This document shows positions 7,948 through 16,165 of a DNA stretch of 64,000 nt, piece after piece; positions within the stretch are counted from its first letter, which is position 1, and each line of letters begins with the position of its first letter. Position numbers and translations under genes: made by a program. The stretch is taken from contig NZ_JALKBF010000001.1 of NCBI RefSeq assembly GCF_023016085.1, positions 992,001 through 1,056,000 of the forward strand, read 5' to 3'. The stretch is from Aliiroseovarius sp. F47248L. GTDB taxonomy: Bacteria > Pseudomonadota > Alphaproteobacteria > Rhodobacterales > Rhodobacteraceae. The notes under the pieces were generated by a model. That model did not search any database and was not told the origin of the DNA. It worked only from the letters and a program-made list of their open reading frames with translations.

Positions 7948-7963
7948 CTCGCAACATTGCGAG
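7948..7963 (+). promoter_or_regulatory. hairpin in the rpoH leader
   Basis: CTCGCA and TGCGAG form a perfect 6-bp stem with a 4-base loop, ending about 6 bases before a long purine Shine-Dalgarno stretch (GAGGGAGAG, about 7970-7978). The 181-base leader between cls and rpoH is otherwise without genes. The stem could tune rpoH translation, as leaders of heat-shock sigma genes do elsewhere, but it does not cover the ribosome binding site directly, so this is only a suggestion. Confidence 0.3.
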
Positions 7964-7986
7964 AGAAGTGAGGGAGAGTAGCCACG

Positions 7987-8883
7987 ATGAGCAACTATAA
8001 AAATCTGCCAGCTCCAACACCAGAAGGTGGCTTGAACCGCTATCTTCAGGAAATTCGGAAGTTTCCGATGCTCGAACCAGAGCAGGAATACATGCTGGCC
8101 AAGCGGTGGGTAGACCATCAGGACCGTGATGCAGCCCACCAGATGGTAAATTCGCACCTGCGATTGGCCGCCAAGATCGCTATGGGCTATCGCGGTTATG
8201 GTTTGCCGCAAGCCGAAGTGATTTCCGAGGCAAACGTAGGCTTGATGCAAGCGGTAAAGCGGTTTGACCCGGAAAAAGGGTTCCGCTTGGCGACCTATGC
8301 CATGTGGTGGATCCGCGCATCGATCCAGGAATATATCCTGCGATCCTGGTCCTTGGTGAAGTTGGGCACGACCTCGGCGCAGAAGAAGCTGTTTTTCAAC
8401 TTGCGCAAAGCCAAGGCGCGTATCGGCGCGTTGGAAGAAGGCGATCTGCGCCCCGAAAATGTCGCCCGGATCGCCAATGACCTGAATGTCACTGAAGACG
8501 AAGTGATCTCGATGAACCGTCGACTGTCAGGAGGCGATGCGTCGCTGAACGCGACCGTGTCGGCCGATGGCGAGGGGACGATGCAGTGGCAGGACTGGTT
8601 GGAAGATGAAGACGCCGATCAAGCCGGTGACTATGCCGAACAGGACGAGTTACAGGTGCGCCGCGAGCTTTTAGCGAAAGCCATGGACGTGTTGAATGAC
8701 CGTGAGAAGGACATCCTGACGCAGCGACGTCTTCAGGATAAGCCGGTGACGCTGGAGGATTTGTCGGGCGTTTACGATGTCAGCCGTGAACGTATCCGCC
8801 AAATCGAAGTGCGCGCGTTTGAGAAGCTGCAAAAACGGATGCAGGAACTGGCGTCTGAGAAGGGGCTTCTGGAACAAGTCTGA
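7987..8883 (+). CDS. rpoH: RNA polymerase heat-shock sigma factor RpoH (sigma-32)
   Basis: The 298-residue sigma factor directs transcription of heat-shock and oxidative-stress genes. Region 1.2/2 is clear (LEPEQEYMLAKRW, SHLRLAAKIAMGYRGYGLP, EGF-like GFRLATYAMWWIRASIQEYI), then the RpoH box QKKLFFNLRKAK near residue 132, which is specific to this group. Region 4.2 has VTLEDLSGVYDVSRERIRQIE near residue 250. Roseobacters often have two RpoH paralogues; which one this is cannot be settled here. It is followed by a strong terminator. Confidence 0.95.
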   Translation: MSNYKNLPAPTPEGGLNRYLQEIRKFPMLEPEQEYMLAKRWVDHQDRDAAHQMVNSHLRLAAKIAMGYRGYGLPQAEVISEANVGLMQAVKRFDPEKGFRLATYAMWWIRASIQEYILRSWSLVKLGTTSAQKKLFFNLRKAKARIGALEEGDLRPENVARIANDLNVTEDEVISMNRRLSGGDASLNATVSADGEGTMQWQDWLEDEDADQAGDYAEQDELQVRRELLAKAMDVLNDREKDILTQRRLQDKPVTLEDLSGVYDVSRERIRQIEVRAFEKLQKRMQELASEKGLLEQV

Positions 8884-8907
8884 TCCAAATCAATCAGATT
8901 TACGACA

Positions 8908-8946
8908 TGACCGACCCGCGCTACGCTGGGTCGGTCATTGTTTTTG
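8908..8946 (+). terminator. Rho-independent terminator of rpoH
   Basis: A perfect 10-bp stem (TGACCGACCC with GGGTCGGTCA) and a 10-base loop are followed by TTGTTTTT. It starts 25 bases after the rpoH stop codon and ends just before the ribosome binding site of the next gene, so that gene must read through or have its own start. Confidence 0.9.
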
Positions 8947-8957
8947 GGAGATGGGAC

Positions 8958-9947
8958 ATGGGTGATGTGTTGAACTGGGGCATAATGGGTGCGTCGAATT
9001 TCGCGCGCAACCACATGGGACCGGCGATCCACTCCGCTGGAAATGCCAGGCTCGCAGCTCTTGCAACATCAAATGTTGAAAAGTCTAAAGAATTCAAATT
9101 TCTTAATCCTGAACTTAAAGTTCACAATAGCTATGACGTGCTGTTAACGGACCCGGAGATAGATGCGATCTATATCCCGCTGCCCAACACATTGCATGTG
9201 GAATGGGCGCAAAAAGCAGCACGGGCGGGTAAGCATGTGCTGGTTGAAAAACCAATCGCGATGAAAGCAGATGAAATCGACGATCTGATCGCTTTGCGTG
9301 ACGAAACGGGGCTTCTGATCGCTGAAGCGTATATGATCGTGCATCATCCCCAATGGATACGCGCCCGCGAGTTGGTGCGGTCGGGTGCCATCGGTCAGAT
9401 TGATCATGTCGACACGGTGTTCAGCTATGACAACAGGGAAGATACCCAGAATGTGCGCAACGATCCCAACCTTGGCGGTGGCGGGATCCGCGATATTGGC
9501 GTCTACACATATTCCTCGGTGCGGTTTGTGACTGGGGCCGAGCCTGCCGAGATATCTGCCCGCATCAGGACTGAAAACGGTGTGGACACTTGGGCGCATG
9601 TGGTGGGCCAGATGGAAGGACGGTTGGGGCGGTTCACTTATTCGGCGATCACCTCCATGCGTCTAAGCCCACGGCAAGAAGTTGTCTTTCAAGGCGATGA
9701 CGGGCAAATCCGGCTGACCGCGCCATTCAATCCGGGCGTTTTTGGGCAGGCCGAGCTTGAGGTGCGGCGTCCTGACGGCACCCGGACCATTGAAAGCTGG
9801 CCTCGCGCTAACCATTATATCTTACAGGTCGAAAATTTTGGCCGAACAGTGCGCGACGGTGTGGATTACCCGTGCCCGCTGGAGTTTTCTCGTGGCACTC
9901 AGGCGATGATTGATCGCGTATTTGATGTGGCTGTGGGCATAGGTTGA
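8958..9947 (+). CDS. Gfo/Idh/MocA family NAD(P)-dependent oxidoreductase
   Basis: The 329-residue protein has an N-terminal Rossmann fold (WGIMGASNFARNHMGPAI, residues about 6-23), the family EKP motif in HVLVEKPIAMK near residue 95-105, and the C-terminal alpha/beta substrate domain with GGGGIRDIGVYTYSSVRF near 170. The conserved D-x3-Y (DIGVY) is the place of the catalytic histidine/tyrosine region. The substrate, probably a sugar or polyol, cannot be named. The ATG at 8958 with upstream GGGAG is chosen over a start at 8907, which would run through the rpoH terminator. Confidence 0.87.
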   Translation: MGDVLNWGIMGASNFARNHMGPAIHSAGNARLAALATSNVEKSKEFKFLNPELKVHNSYDVLLTDPEIDAIYIPLPNTLHVEWAQKAARAGKHVLVEKPIAMKADEIDDLIALRDETGLLIAEAYMIVHHPQWIRARELVRSGAIGQIDHVDTVFSYDNREDTQNVRNDPNLGGGGIRDIGVYTYSSVRFVTGAEPAEISARIRTENGVDTWAHVVGQMEGRLGRFTYSAITSMRLSPRQEVVFQGDDGQIRLTAPFNPGVFGQAELEVRRPDGTRTIESWPRANHYILQVENFGRTVRDGVDYPCPLEFSRGTQAMIDRVFDVAVGIG

Positions 9948-9958
9948 CGGAGGGCGAC

Positions 9959-10228
9959 ATGGCTGGTGGCTGGGCGCGTGATGGCGCGGTTCAAGAACAG
10001 ATTGATGCGTCCATTCAGGACGAGTTGAAGCGGATGCAGGCCAACAAGGGGCCGGTGGGCGAAAGCCGCACCCATTGCGCCGAATGTGAAGAAGAAATCC
10101 CCGAGGCAAGGCGAACGGCCATTCCGGGCGTCAAGTTGTGTATCGACTGTATGCAGGAACGGGATGCAGCTTTTAGATCGCGCCCGGGGTTCAATCGGCG
10201 AGGGTCGAAAGACAGCCAATTGAAGTGA
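9959..10228 (+). CDS. DksA/TraR-family C4 zinc-finger protein
   Basis: This 89-residue protein has a short N-terminal helix (AVQEQIDASIQDELKRM) and one four-cysteine zinc finger, CAEC...CIDC, at about residues 40-62, the TraR/DksA signature. It lacks the long coiled coil of DksA, so it is of the small TraR/YbiI type that may bind the RNA polymerase secondary channel. Its function here is unproven. A GGAGGG ribosome binding site sits 6 bases before the ATG, 11 bases after the oxidoreductase gene, so the two probably form an operon. Confidence 0.85.
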   Translation: MAGGWARDGAVQEQIDASIQDELKRMQANKGPVGESRTHCAECEEEIPEARRTAIPGVKLCIDCMQERDAAFRSRPGFNRRGSKDSQLK

Positions 10229-10377
10229 ACGGGAAGGCATTTCCCAAAGCGAACAGGAACGCCCGAAATCAGTGAATGATTGGCGGCGTTTTTGCGACAA
10301 CGCAACGTTCTGGCTCAATTTGGAGATTTTTGTAAACAATGATATGATGACAGGTGTTTTCAGAAGGAGAAACTTCA

Positions 10378-10938
10378 ATGAAACACCTTTTTTCTAAATC
10401 TATTTTCAATTTTGCTCCGGTCAAATTCGTCGCACTACTTGTCATATGGGTGTTGGCTGCGCCTGCCACTGCTGCAACCGTCACTTATAACATCGCGATG
10501 GGAGGGCAAAACACCACGTTCACCGCGCCGATGGGCGGGGGGGCTGTGTCTGACTTCTCTATCACCTTGGCAGGGGTCACATTCGATACGCCAGATGCGG
10601 CGATGCCGCCGCTTTATGACCCTGTCAGTAACGACATTTCGGCGGCGGGCAGTCAGTTTGGGTATTTCAGCAACTCAATCGCAGGTCCCGGTTGTCCTGT
10701 GGGTAACTGTGTCTTGGAATTCGAAACGGCCTTCGATCCGCTCATCCCGCCGGCCTATGCGGCTTTTAACGCGGTCGATCTGGGAACGGTTTTTGCGTTC
10801 GGCTACTACGAAATAACCGTGGCCCCGGTACCGTTGCCCGCTGGGCTTGTCTTGCTGTTAAGCGCATTGCTGGCGGTTGTGGGTCTGCGCACTTTTCGTC
10901 GTAAGGCGCGTCTATCGTATCAGCCAGAGCCTGCCTAA
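10378..10938 (+). CDS. VPLPA-CTERM sorted exported protein
   Basis: The 186-residue product has a signal peptide (residues about 1-36, cleavage at PATAA) and the tripartite C-terminal sorting signal VPLPAGLVLLLSALLAVVGL followed by RTFRRKAR. That signal marks proteins handled by an exosortase of the XrtD/VPLPA type, which would cleave and anchor or export them; the exosortase itself is not in the window. The central 110 residues hold two cysteines (GCPVGNC) and no recognisable domain. The ATG at 10378 is preceded by AGAAGGAG. The extracellular role is unknown, possibly surface or biofilm related. Confidence 0.82.
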   Translation: MKHLFSKSIFNFAPVKFVALLVIWVLAAPATAATVTYNIAMGGQNTTFTAPMGGGAVSDFSITLAGVTFDTPDAAMPPLYDPVSNDISAAGSQFGYFSNSIAGPGCPVGNCVLEFETAFDPLIPPAYAAFNAVDLGTVFAFGYYEITVAPVPLPAGLVLLLSALLAVVGLRTFRRKARLSYQPEPA

Positions 10939-10965
10939 CCGAGAGCTTGTGCAGACGGGATGATA

Positions 10966-10998
10966 GAAAAATCAAGGCGCAGAGGAGTCCGCGCCTTG
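10966..10998 (-). terminator. Rho-independent terminator of pepF
   Basis: CAAGGCGC and GCGCCTTG form an 8-bp stem with a 10-base loop. Read on the minus strand the stem is followed by ATTTTTCTATC. It lies 25 bases after the pepF stop codon, between the two convergent genes. Confidence 0.8.
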
Positions 10999-11022
10999 CT
11001 GTGCTGTGCCAGTGGGGGAAAC

Positions 11023-12849
11023 TCAGTCTTCCATCGCTTCCAGTTCATCGATGAAGCTTTCGATCATTGCCAGCCCCTTATCCCAGAATTTTGGGTCCGA
11101 GGCATCAAGGCCGAACGGGGCCAGAAGCTCTTTGTGATGTTTTGAACCGCCCGCTTTCAGCATGTCAAAATACTTGTCTTGAAAGTCGTCGTCGCCTTCT
11201 TCGTAAACGGCGTAAAGCGCATTCACCAAGCCATCGCCGAACGCATAGGCATAGACGTAGAAGGGGGAGTGGACGAAGTGCGGGATATAGGCCCAGAATG
11301 TCTCATACCCGTCCATGAAGTCGAACGCCGGGCCAAGGCTTTCGCCCTGAACGCTCATCCAGATGTCGTTGATCTGATCAGGGGTCAACTCGCCATCCGC
11401 ACGTGCGTCGTGCATTTTGCATTCGAAGTCATAAAACGCGATCTGACGGACGACCGTGTTGATCATGTCCTCGACCTTGCCGGCCAGCATCACCTTCTTT
11501 TCGGCGGTGTTCTTGGCCTCGCTCAAGAGTTTGCGGAAGGTCAGCATTTCACCAAAGACGGATGCGGTTTCCGCAAGCGTTAGCGGTGTGGACGACAACA
11601 GCTCGCCCTGATCTGCGGCCAACACTTGATGGACACCGTGACCCAACTCGTGAGCGAGGGTCATAACGTCGCGCGGTTTTCCCAAGTAGTTCAGCATCAC
11701 GTAGGGATGCACGTTCGTGACGGTCGGATGTGCGAAAGCGCCCGGTGCTTTGCCTGGCTTTACACCCGCGTCGATCCACCCATCTGAAAAAAACGGCTTG
11801 GCAATTTCGGCCATGCGCGGGTCGAAGTCGGCATAGGCGTCCATGACGATCTTCTCCGCGTTCGGCCAATCAACAAGTTTGTCGTCTTCCATTGGCAGGG
11901 GGGCGTTGCGGTCCCAAACCTGCATCACATCCAGCCCCAACCACTTGCGCTTTAGTTCGTAATACCGGTGGCTCAGGCGCGGATAAGCGGCGACCACGGC
12001 GTTGCGCAACGCTTCGACCACTTCGGGTTCGACGTGGTTGGCAAGGTGACGCCCGGTCTGTGGTGTCGGCATCTTGCGCCACGTATCCTCGATGTCTTTC
12101 TCTTTCGCCAAGGTATTGTGAATGCGCGAGAATAACTTGATATTCTCACCCAGAACACGGGCGATTTCGTGGCTGGCCGCTTCCCGTGTGGCGCGGTCCT
12201 TGTCGGTCAGCAGGTTGGCAGTGGCTTCCAGCCCGTGCTCTTCGCCGTTCACAGTGAACAGAAGCCCCGCAACTGTTTCGTCGAACAAGGTGTTCCAAGC
12301 TGACGCCCCGACCGAAGATTTGTCATGAAGAAACTGTTCCAGTTCATCTGAAAGCTGATAGGGACGCATTGCACGCAGGCGGTCGAAGATTGGTTTGTAC
12401 CGGGCAAGGGCGGCGTTATCGGCAAGCCAACCCTCCAGAACCGCATCGTCGATACGGTTCACCTCCAGCGAGAAAAACACCAACGGCGCAGTGAACACGG
12501 TGATCTTTTCCTGGCAATTCTGCAAGAACTGAGCGCGGTCGGCGTCGGTGGTTTTCTGGTAATACCGCAGACCGGCAAATGACATGATGCGTCCTGCGAT
12601 TAGGTCAATCTTTTCGTAGGCGTCTATGCATCCCAGCATCCCAGCGGCGTCCAAATCGGACAGTTTACCCTGATAGGTCCCGGCAAAATCGGCACAAGCT
12701 TTTTCTAGCCAGTCCATATCGCGCGTCAGTTCTGGCGCGTCTTCGGCGGTATAGAGGTCGCTCAGATCCCATTCAGGCAGCCCTTCAAGTGGTATATCAC
12801 CGGTTTGTGCATTGGCATCGCGGACGGGGAAGGGAAGGGTGGTAAGCAT
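11023..12849 (-). CDS. pepF: oligoendopeptidase F, M3 family zinc metallopeptidase
   Basis: The 608-residue cytoplasmic peptidase degrades oligopeptides. The catalytic HExxH is seen as LAHELGHGVHQ near residue 400, with the third zinc ligand glutamate in LAETASVFGEML about 25 residues later. The N-terminal region is the helical oligoendopeptidase F domain. Length agrees with the family. A GGAGG ribosome binding site precedes the ATG. It diverges from mrcA with an intergenic region of 186 bases. Confidence 0.93.
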   Translation of the reverse strand: MLTTLPFPVRDANAQTGDIPLEGLPEWDLSDLYTAEDAPELTRDMDWLEKACADFAGTYQGKLSDLDAAGMLGCIDAYEKIDLIAGRIMSFAGLRYYQKTTDADRAQFLQNCQEKITVFTAPLVFFSLEVNRIDDAVLEGWLADNAALARYKPIFDRLRAMRPYQLSDELEQFLHDKSSVGASAWNTLFDETVAGLLFTVNGEEHGLEATANLLTDKDRATREAASHEIARVLGENIKLFSRIHNTLAKEKDIEDTWRKMPTPQTGRHLANHVEPEVVEALRNAVVAAYPRLSHRYYELKRKWLGLDVMQVWDRNAPLPMEDDKLVDWPNAEKIVMDAYADFDPRMAEIAKPFFSDGWIDAGVKPGKAPGAFAHPTVTNVHPYVMLNYLGKPRDVMTLAHELGHGVHQVLAADQGELLSSTPLTLAETASVFGEMLTFRKLLSEAKNTAEKKVMLAGKVEDMINTVVRQIAFYDFECKMHDARADGELTPDQINDIWMSVQGESLGPAFDFMDGYETFWAYIPHFVHSPFYVYAYAFGDGLVNALYAVYEEGDDDFQDKYFDMLKAGGSKHHKELLAPFGLDASDPKFWDKGLAMIESFIDELEAMED

Positions 12850-13035
12850 CGGACCTCCGGGTTTGTGTTTGGGTCAAGACATAGGGTGCAGGCAGGGCAG
12901 TTGCAATCCGCCCCGGTCGCTCAGGCAGCGAGCAGTACTAAAGGGCGCAAAATGGCCGATTTTCCCCGCCAAGGGGTTTTGACCCGGCCCATCGGTGCCT
13001 TTATAGGAAGGAAGCAGTTTTCAAAGGACGCGCGC

Positions 13036-15576
13036 GTGATCAGATTCATTCTTGGCATTTTTGGTGCCGTTTTTACCGGCATTACGCTGACCATATTTAT
13101 GGCGGCGCTGGTGATCGGCGGTGTTTTCTGGATGTATTCCAGAGACTTGCCCAGCCACGAGCAGCTGGCCAATTATACGCCCGCCACCATCAGCCGTGTC
13201 TATTCCGGCGAGGGGCAGTTGATGGACGAGTTCGCCCGCGAACGTCGCCTGTTCACCCCGGCGGACGAGATACCGGCGCTCGTGAAGAACGCGTTCATCT
13301 CGGCCGAGGATAAAAATTTCTATACGCATGCCGGTTTCGACCCTCGTGGTATTGCAGCGGCCGCCATTGAAGCGGCGCGCGGGGGCAAGCTGCGCGGTGC
13401 GTCCACCATTCCGCAGCAGGTTGTGAAAAACTTCCTGCTCAGTTCGGAACGATCGGCTGAGCGAAAAATCAAGGAACTGATTCTGTCGGTGCGTCTGGAA
13501 AGCACTCTGTCGAAGGATGAGATACTGGCGCTGTATCTGAACGAAATTTTTCTGGGCCAGAACTCTTATGGTGTGACAGCAGCGGCGCAGACATATTTCA
13601 ACAAGACGCTGGACGAGCTTGAGCCGCACGAAGCCGCAACACTGGCCTCGATGCCACAGGCGCCCAGCAACTTTCACCCGGTGCGCGCAAAGGATCGGTT
13701 GCTGGCGCGCCGCAACTATGTTCTGCGCGAGATGTTCCAGAACGGATATCTGGATCGCGCAACCTATGACGCCGAGGTGGCGAAGCCCTTGCGGTCGGTC
13801 CAGAACGGCGATTTTCCCGCGTTCCGGCAGGCCTTGCCTCCACGCGATTACTTCTCGGATGAGATTCGTCGCCAGTTAAGTCGTAACTTTGGAGAAGAAG
13901 AGTTCTTCACCGGCGGCATGACCGTGCGCGCGACTGTCGACCCCGACTTACAGGATGTGGCGGCCAAAAGCCTGCGCATCGGGCTGGAAGGCTATGACCG
14001 CAGCCGGGGGGTTTGGCGGCCCAGCGGTGTGACTTTGCCGCAAGAAGTGTTGGGCGACGAAGCGGCATGGCGTGCCGCACTGGCCGAAACAAAGTTCCCA
14101 CGCGACATTGAAGGATGGTCTCCAGCGGTTGTTTTGGAAGTCGGCAGCAGTGATGCACGAATTGGTATCGAAGGTGTGGACGAGGATGAAGATGGGCACT
14201 GGATCCCCGCCAAAGACGTGACTTGGGCGCGCAGACGCGAGGAAGACGGCAGCCTGGGGCGGAAGGCGCAAGTCGCCGGTGATCTGGTAAAAGTGGGCGA
14301 GGTCGTCCATGTGCGCCAGATGACCAGCGACAATGACGGTAGTTTCATTCGCTGGACCTTGCGTCAGGTGCCGGAAGTGCAGGGCGGCTTTATGGCAATG
14401 GACGTCAACACTGGCCGTGTTTTGGCGATGCAGGGCGGGTTCAGCTATCAGCATTCGGTGTTCAACCGTGCAACTCAAGCCACGCGCCAACCGGGGTCAA
14501 GCTTCAAACCTTTCGTTTATGCCGCCGCGCTGGATAGTGGCTTTTCGCCTGCTACCATCGTCATCGACGCACCGATCGAGGTGGTTGCGGGGGGCAAGAT
14601 CTGGCGCCCTAAGAACTATTCCAACCGCTTCTACGGGCCAACGCCTTTGCGCACCGGGATCGAACAGTCGCGCAACTTGATGACCGTGCGTCTGGCGCAG
14701 GAAATCGGCATGGATACCGTGGCGGGCTATGCCGAACGGTTCGGCGTCTATGATCGGATGAACCAGTTTCTGGCGAACTCTCTGGGGGCCGAGGAAACGA
14801 CGCTCTTCCGCATGGTCGCGGCTTACGCGATGTTTGCCAATGGCGGCGAGCGGGTGGAACCCACGCTGGTTGACAGGGTGCAGGACCGCTGGGGCAAGAC
14901 CATCTATCGTCATGACGACCGCCAGTGCACCGACTGCAACGACCCGACGCTTGCCGTTGGTCAGGCACCCGCGATCGTATCGGACCGTGAACGGGTGATG
15001 AACGCCATCACCGCCTACCAGCTGACCTCGATGATGCGCGGCGTTGTTGAACGCGGCACTGCCCGCAGTGTCGTCAACCTGCCCGTCCCAACAGCCGGGA
15101 AGACAGGCACAACCAATGATGAGCATGACGCCTGGTTCATTGGCTTTACCTCGAATATCGTGGCCGGATGCTATGTTGGCTATGATCGCCCGCGATCCAT
15201 GCCCGGAACGTCTGGTGGCGGGATGTGCGGTCCGGTGTTCCAGCGTTTTATGCTTGAGGCGATCAAGGAATATGGTGGCGGTGAATTCAAGGTGCCGCCG
15301 GGTGGGCATTTCATCAAGATCGACCGCTTCACCGGCGCACGCCTGCCGCCAGACGCCTCGGGTGATCACGTCGTCGCCGAGTATTTCCGTGATGGGGAAG
15401 AGCCGCTGTTTGGCGTGATGTTCGACGGTGGGTTCGCGATGGGGGCCAATTTGCCCATGTTCAATCGCGGTGAAACCGACGAAGGCACGACAAAGGTTCA
15501 GACCTCGACGGGTAAAACTGTGGTTGTTCCCGGCAAGGCAGATTTTGGATCGCTGTCCTCCGGTGGCCTATACTAG
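13036..15576 (+). CDS. mrcA: penicillin-binding protein 1A, bifunctional peptidoglycan synthase
   Basis: The 846-residue protein polymerises glycan strands and cross-links peptides at the inner membrane. One N-terminal membrane helix (GIFGAVFTGITLTIFMAALVI) is followed by the GT51 glycosyltransferase domain with EDKNFYTHAGFDPRG and the RGASTIPQQVVKNF segment. The transpeptidase domain has SXXK in QPGSSFKPFVY, SXN in EQSRNLM, and KTG in AGKTGTTND. I place the start at the GTG at 13036 because AAGGAC precedes it and PBP1A proteins normally begin with a short I/L-RFIL segment; an ATG at 12952 would add 28 residues. Unlike many relatives, no amidase gene lies between mrcA and rne. Confidence 0.93.
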   Translation: MIRFILGIFGAVFTGITLTIFMAALVIGGVFWMYSRDLPSHEQLANYTPATISRVYSGEGQLMDEFARERRLFTPADEIPALVKNAFISAEDKNFYTHAGFDPRGIAAAAIEAARGGKLRGASTIPQQVVKNFLLSSERSAERKIKELILSVRLESTLSKDEILALYLNEIFLGQNSYGVTAAAQTYFNKTLDELEPHEAATLASMPQAPSNFHPVRAKDRLLARRNYVLREMFQNGYLDRATYDAEVAKPLRSVQNGDFPAFRQALPPRDYFSDEIRRQLSRNFGEEEFFTGGMTVRATVDPDLQDVAAKSLRIGLEGYDRSRGVWRPSGVTLPQEVLGDEAAWRAALAETKFPRDIEGWSPAVVLEVGSSDARIGIEGVDEDEDGHWIPAKDVTWARRREEDGSLGRKAQVAGDLVKVGEVVHVRQMTSDNDGSFIRWTLRQVPEVQGGFMAMDVNTGRVLAMQGGFSYQHSVFNRATQATRQPGSSFKPFVYAAALDSGFSPATIVIDAPIEVVAGGKIWRPKNYSNRFYGPTPLRTGIEQSRNLMTVRLAQEIGMDTVAGYAERFGVYDRMNQFLANSLGAEETTLFRMVAAYAMFANGGERVEPTLVDRVQDRWGKTIYRHDDRQCTDCNDPTLAVGQAPAIVSDRERVMNAITAYQLTSMMRGVVERGTARSVVNLPVPTAGKTGTTNDEHDAWFIGFTSNIVAGCYVGYDRPRSMPGTSGGGMCGPVFQRFMLEAIKEYGGGEFKVPPGGHFIKIDRFTGARLPPDASGDHVVAEYFRDGEEPLFGVMFDGGFAMGANLPMFNRGETDEGTTKVQTSTGKTVVVPGKADFGSLSSGGLY

Positions 15577-16165
15577 CAAGGGTGCTGATGGTGGCGCGGC
15601 AAGGGTGTCTGGTGTGTATCCGGGCGGTTTGACACCTTGCACACGCCGTTCATCTGTTCGGATGTGCATTTTGCCCATTGTCATTCCAACCCCGGACCAC
15701 GTATGGTCCATCTACGGTGGATCGCGCGTCCGCGCCCGACCACTGACGAGAGTTTCGTTGTTTTGCTGACCGAATGATGGCCAATGCCGCAGGCCGGGGC
15801 TAAACAAGCCGAGAATGCTTTGGAACGCGCCCGACAATGGGCTGGCTGCCAGAGCGCGAAATTGACGATCAAGAACGGTAGAGCCCACAAGGTCTTTGTT
15901 CTGGGTCTGAAAATCCGCCCGAAGTCTGACAACAGACCGGGCATAAGAATGGGCCGTGCACGGGTTTCTGGCCACTCCAGAACCCGCAAGCGCGACCGGA
16001 GAAGAAACGCGATGATGCGCGAGAGGAACGAGCTAACACAGAAGGCGGGGCGCAAGCCCCTGACCTTGTTGCCGTATCCCACGCATCGCTTCGCCCTGAC
16101 AAGACACCCCGAAAATCGTGCGCTTCCGCCTGGAAGGGCACGCGTTTGGGGTGCGGAAAGAACAT
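15577..16165 (+). other. 589-base intergenic region, probable long rne leader
   Basis: I find no convincing gene here on either strand. The open frames have no ribosome binding site and no family resemblance. The second half contains several GC-rich inverted repeats close to the rne start, for example around 15890-16060. Genes for RNase E commonly have long structured 5' leaders through which the enzyme controls its own mRNA, so this may be such a leader. A hairpin GGACCA/TGGTCC lies near 15694-15709. Confidence 0.4.
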
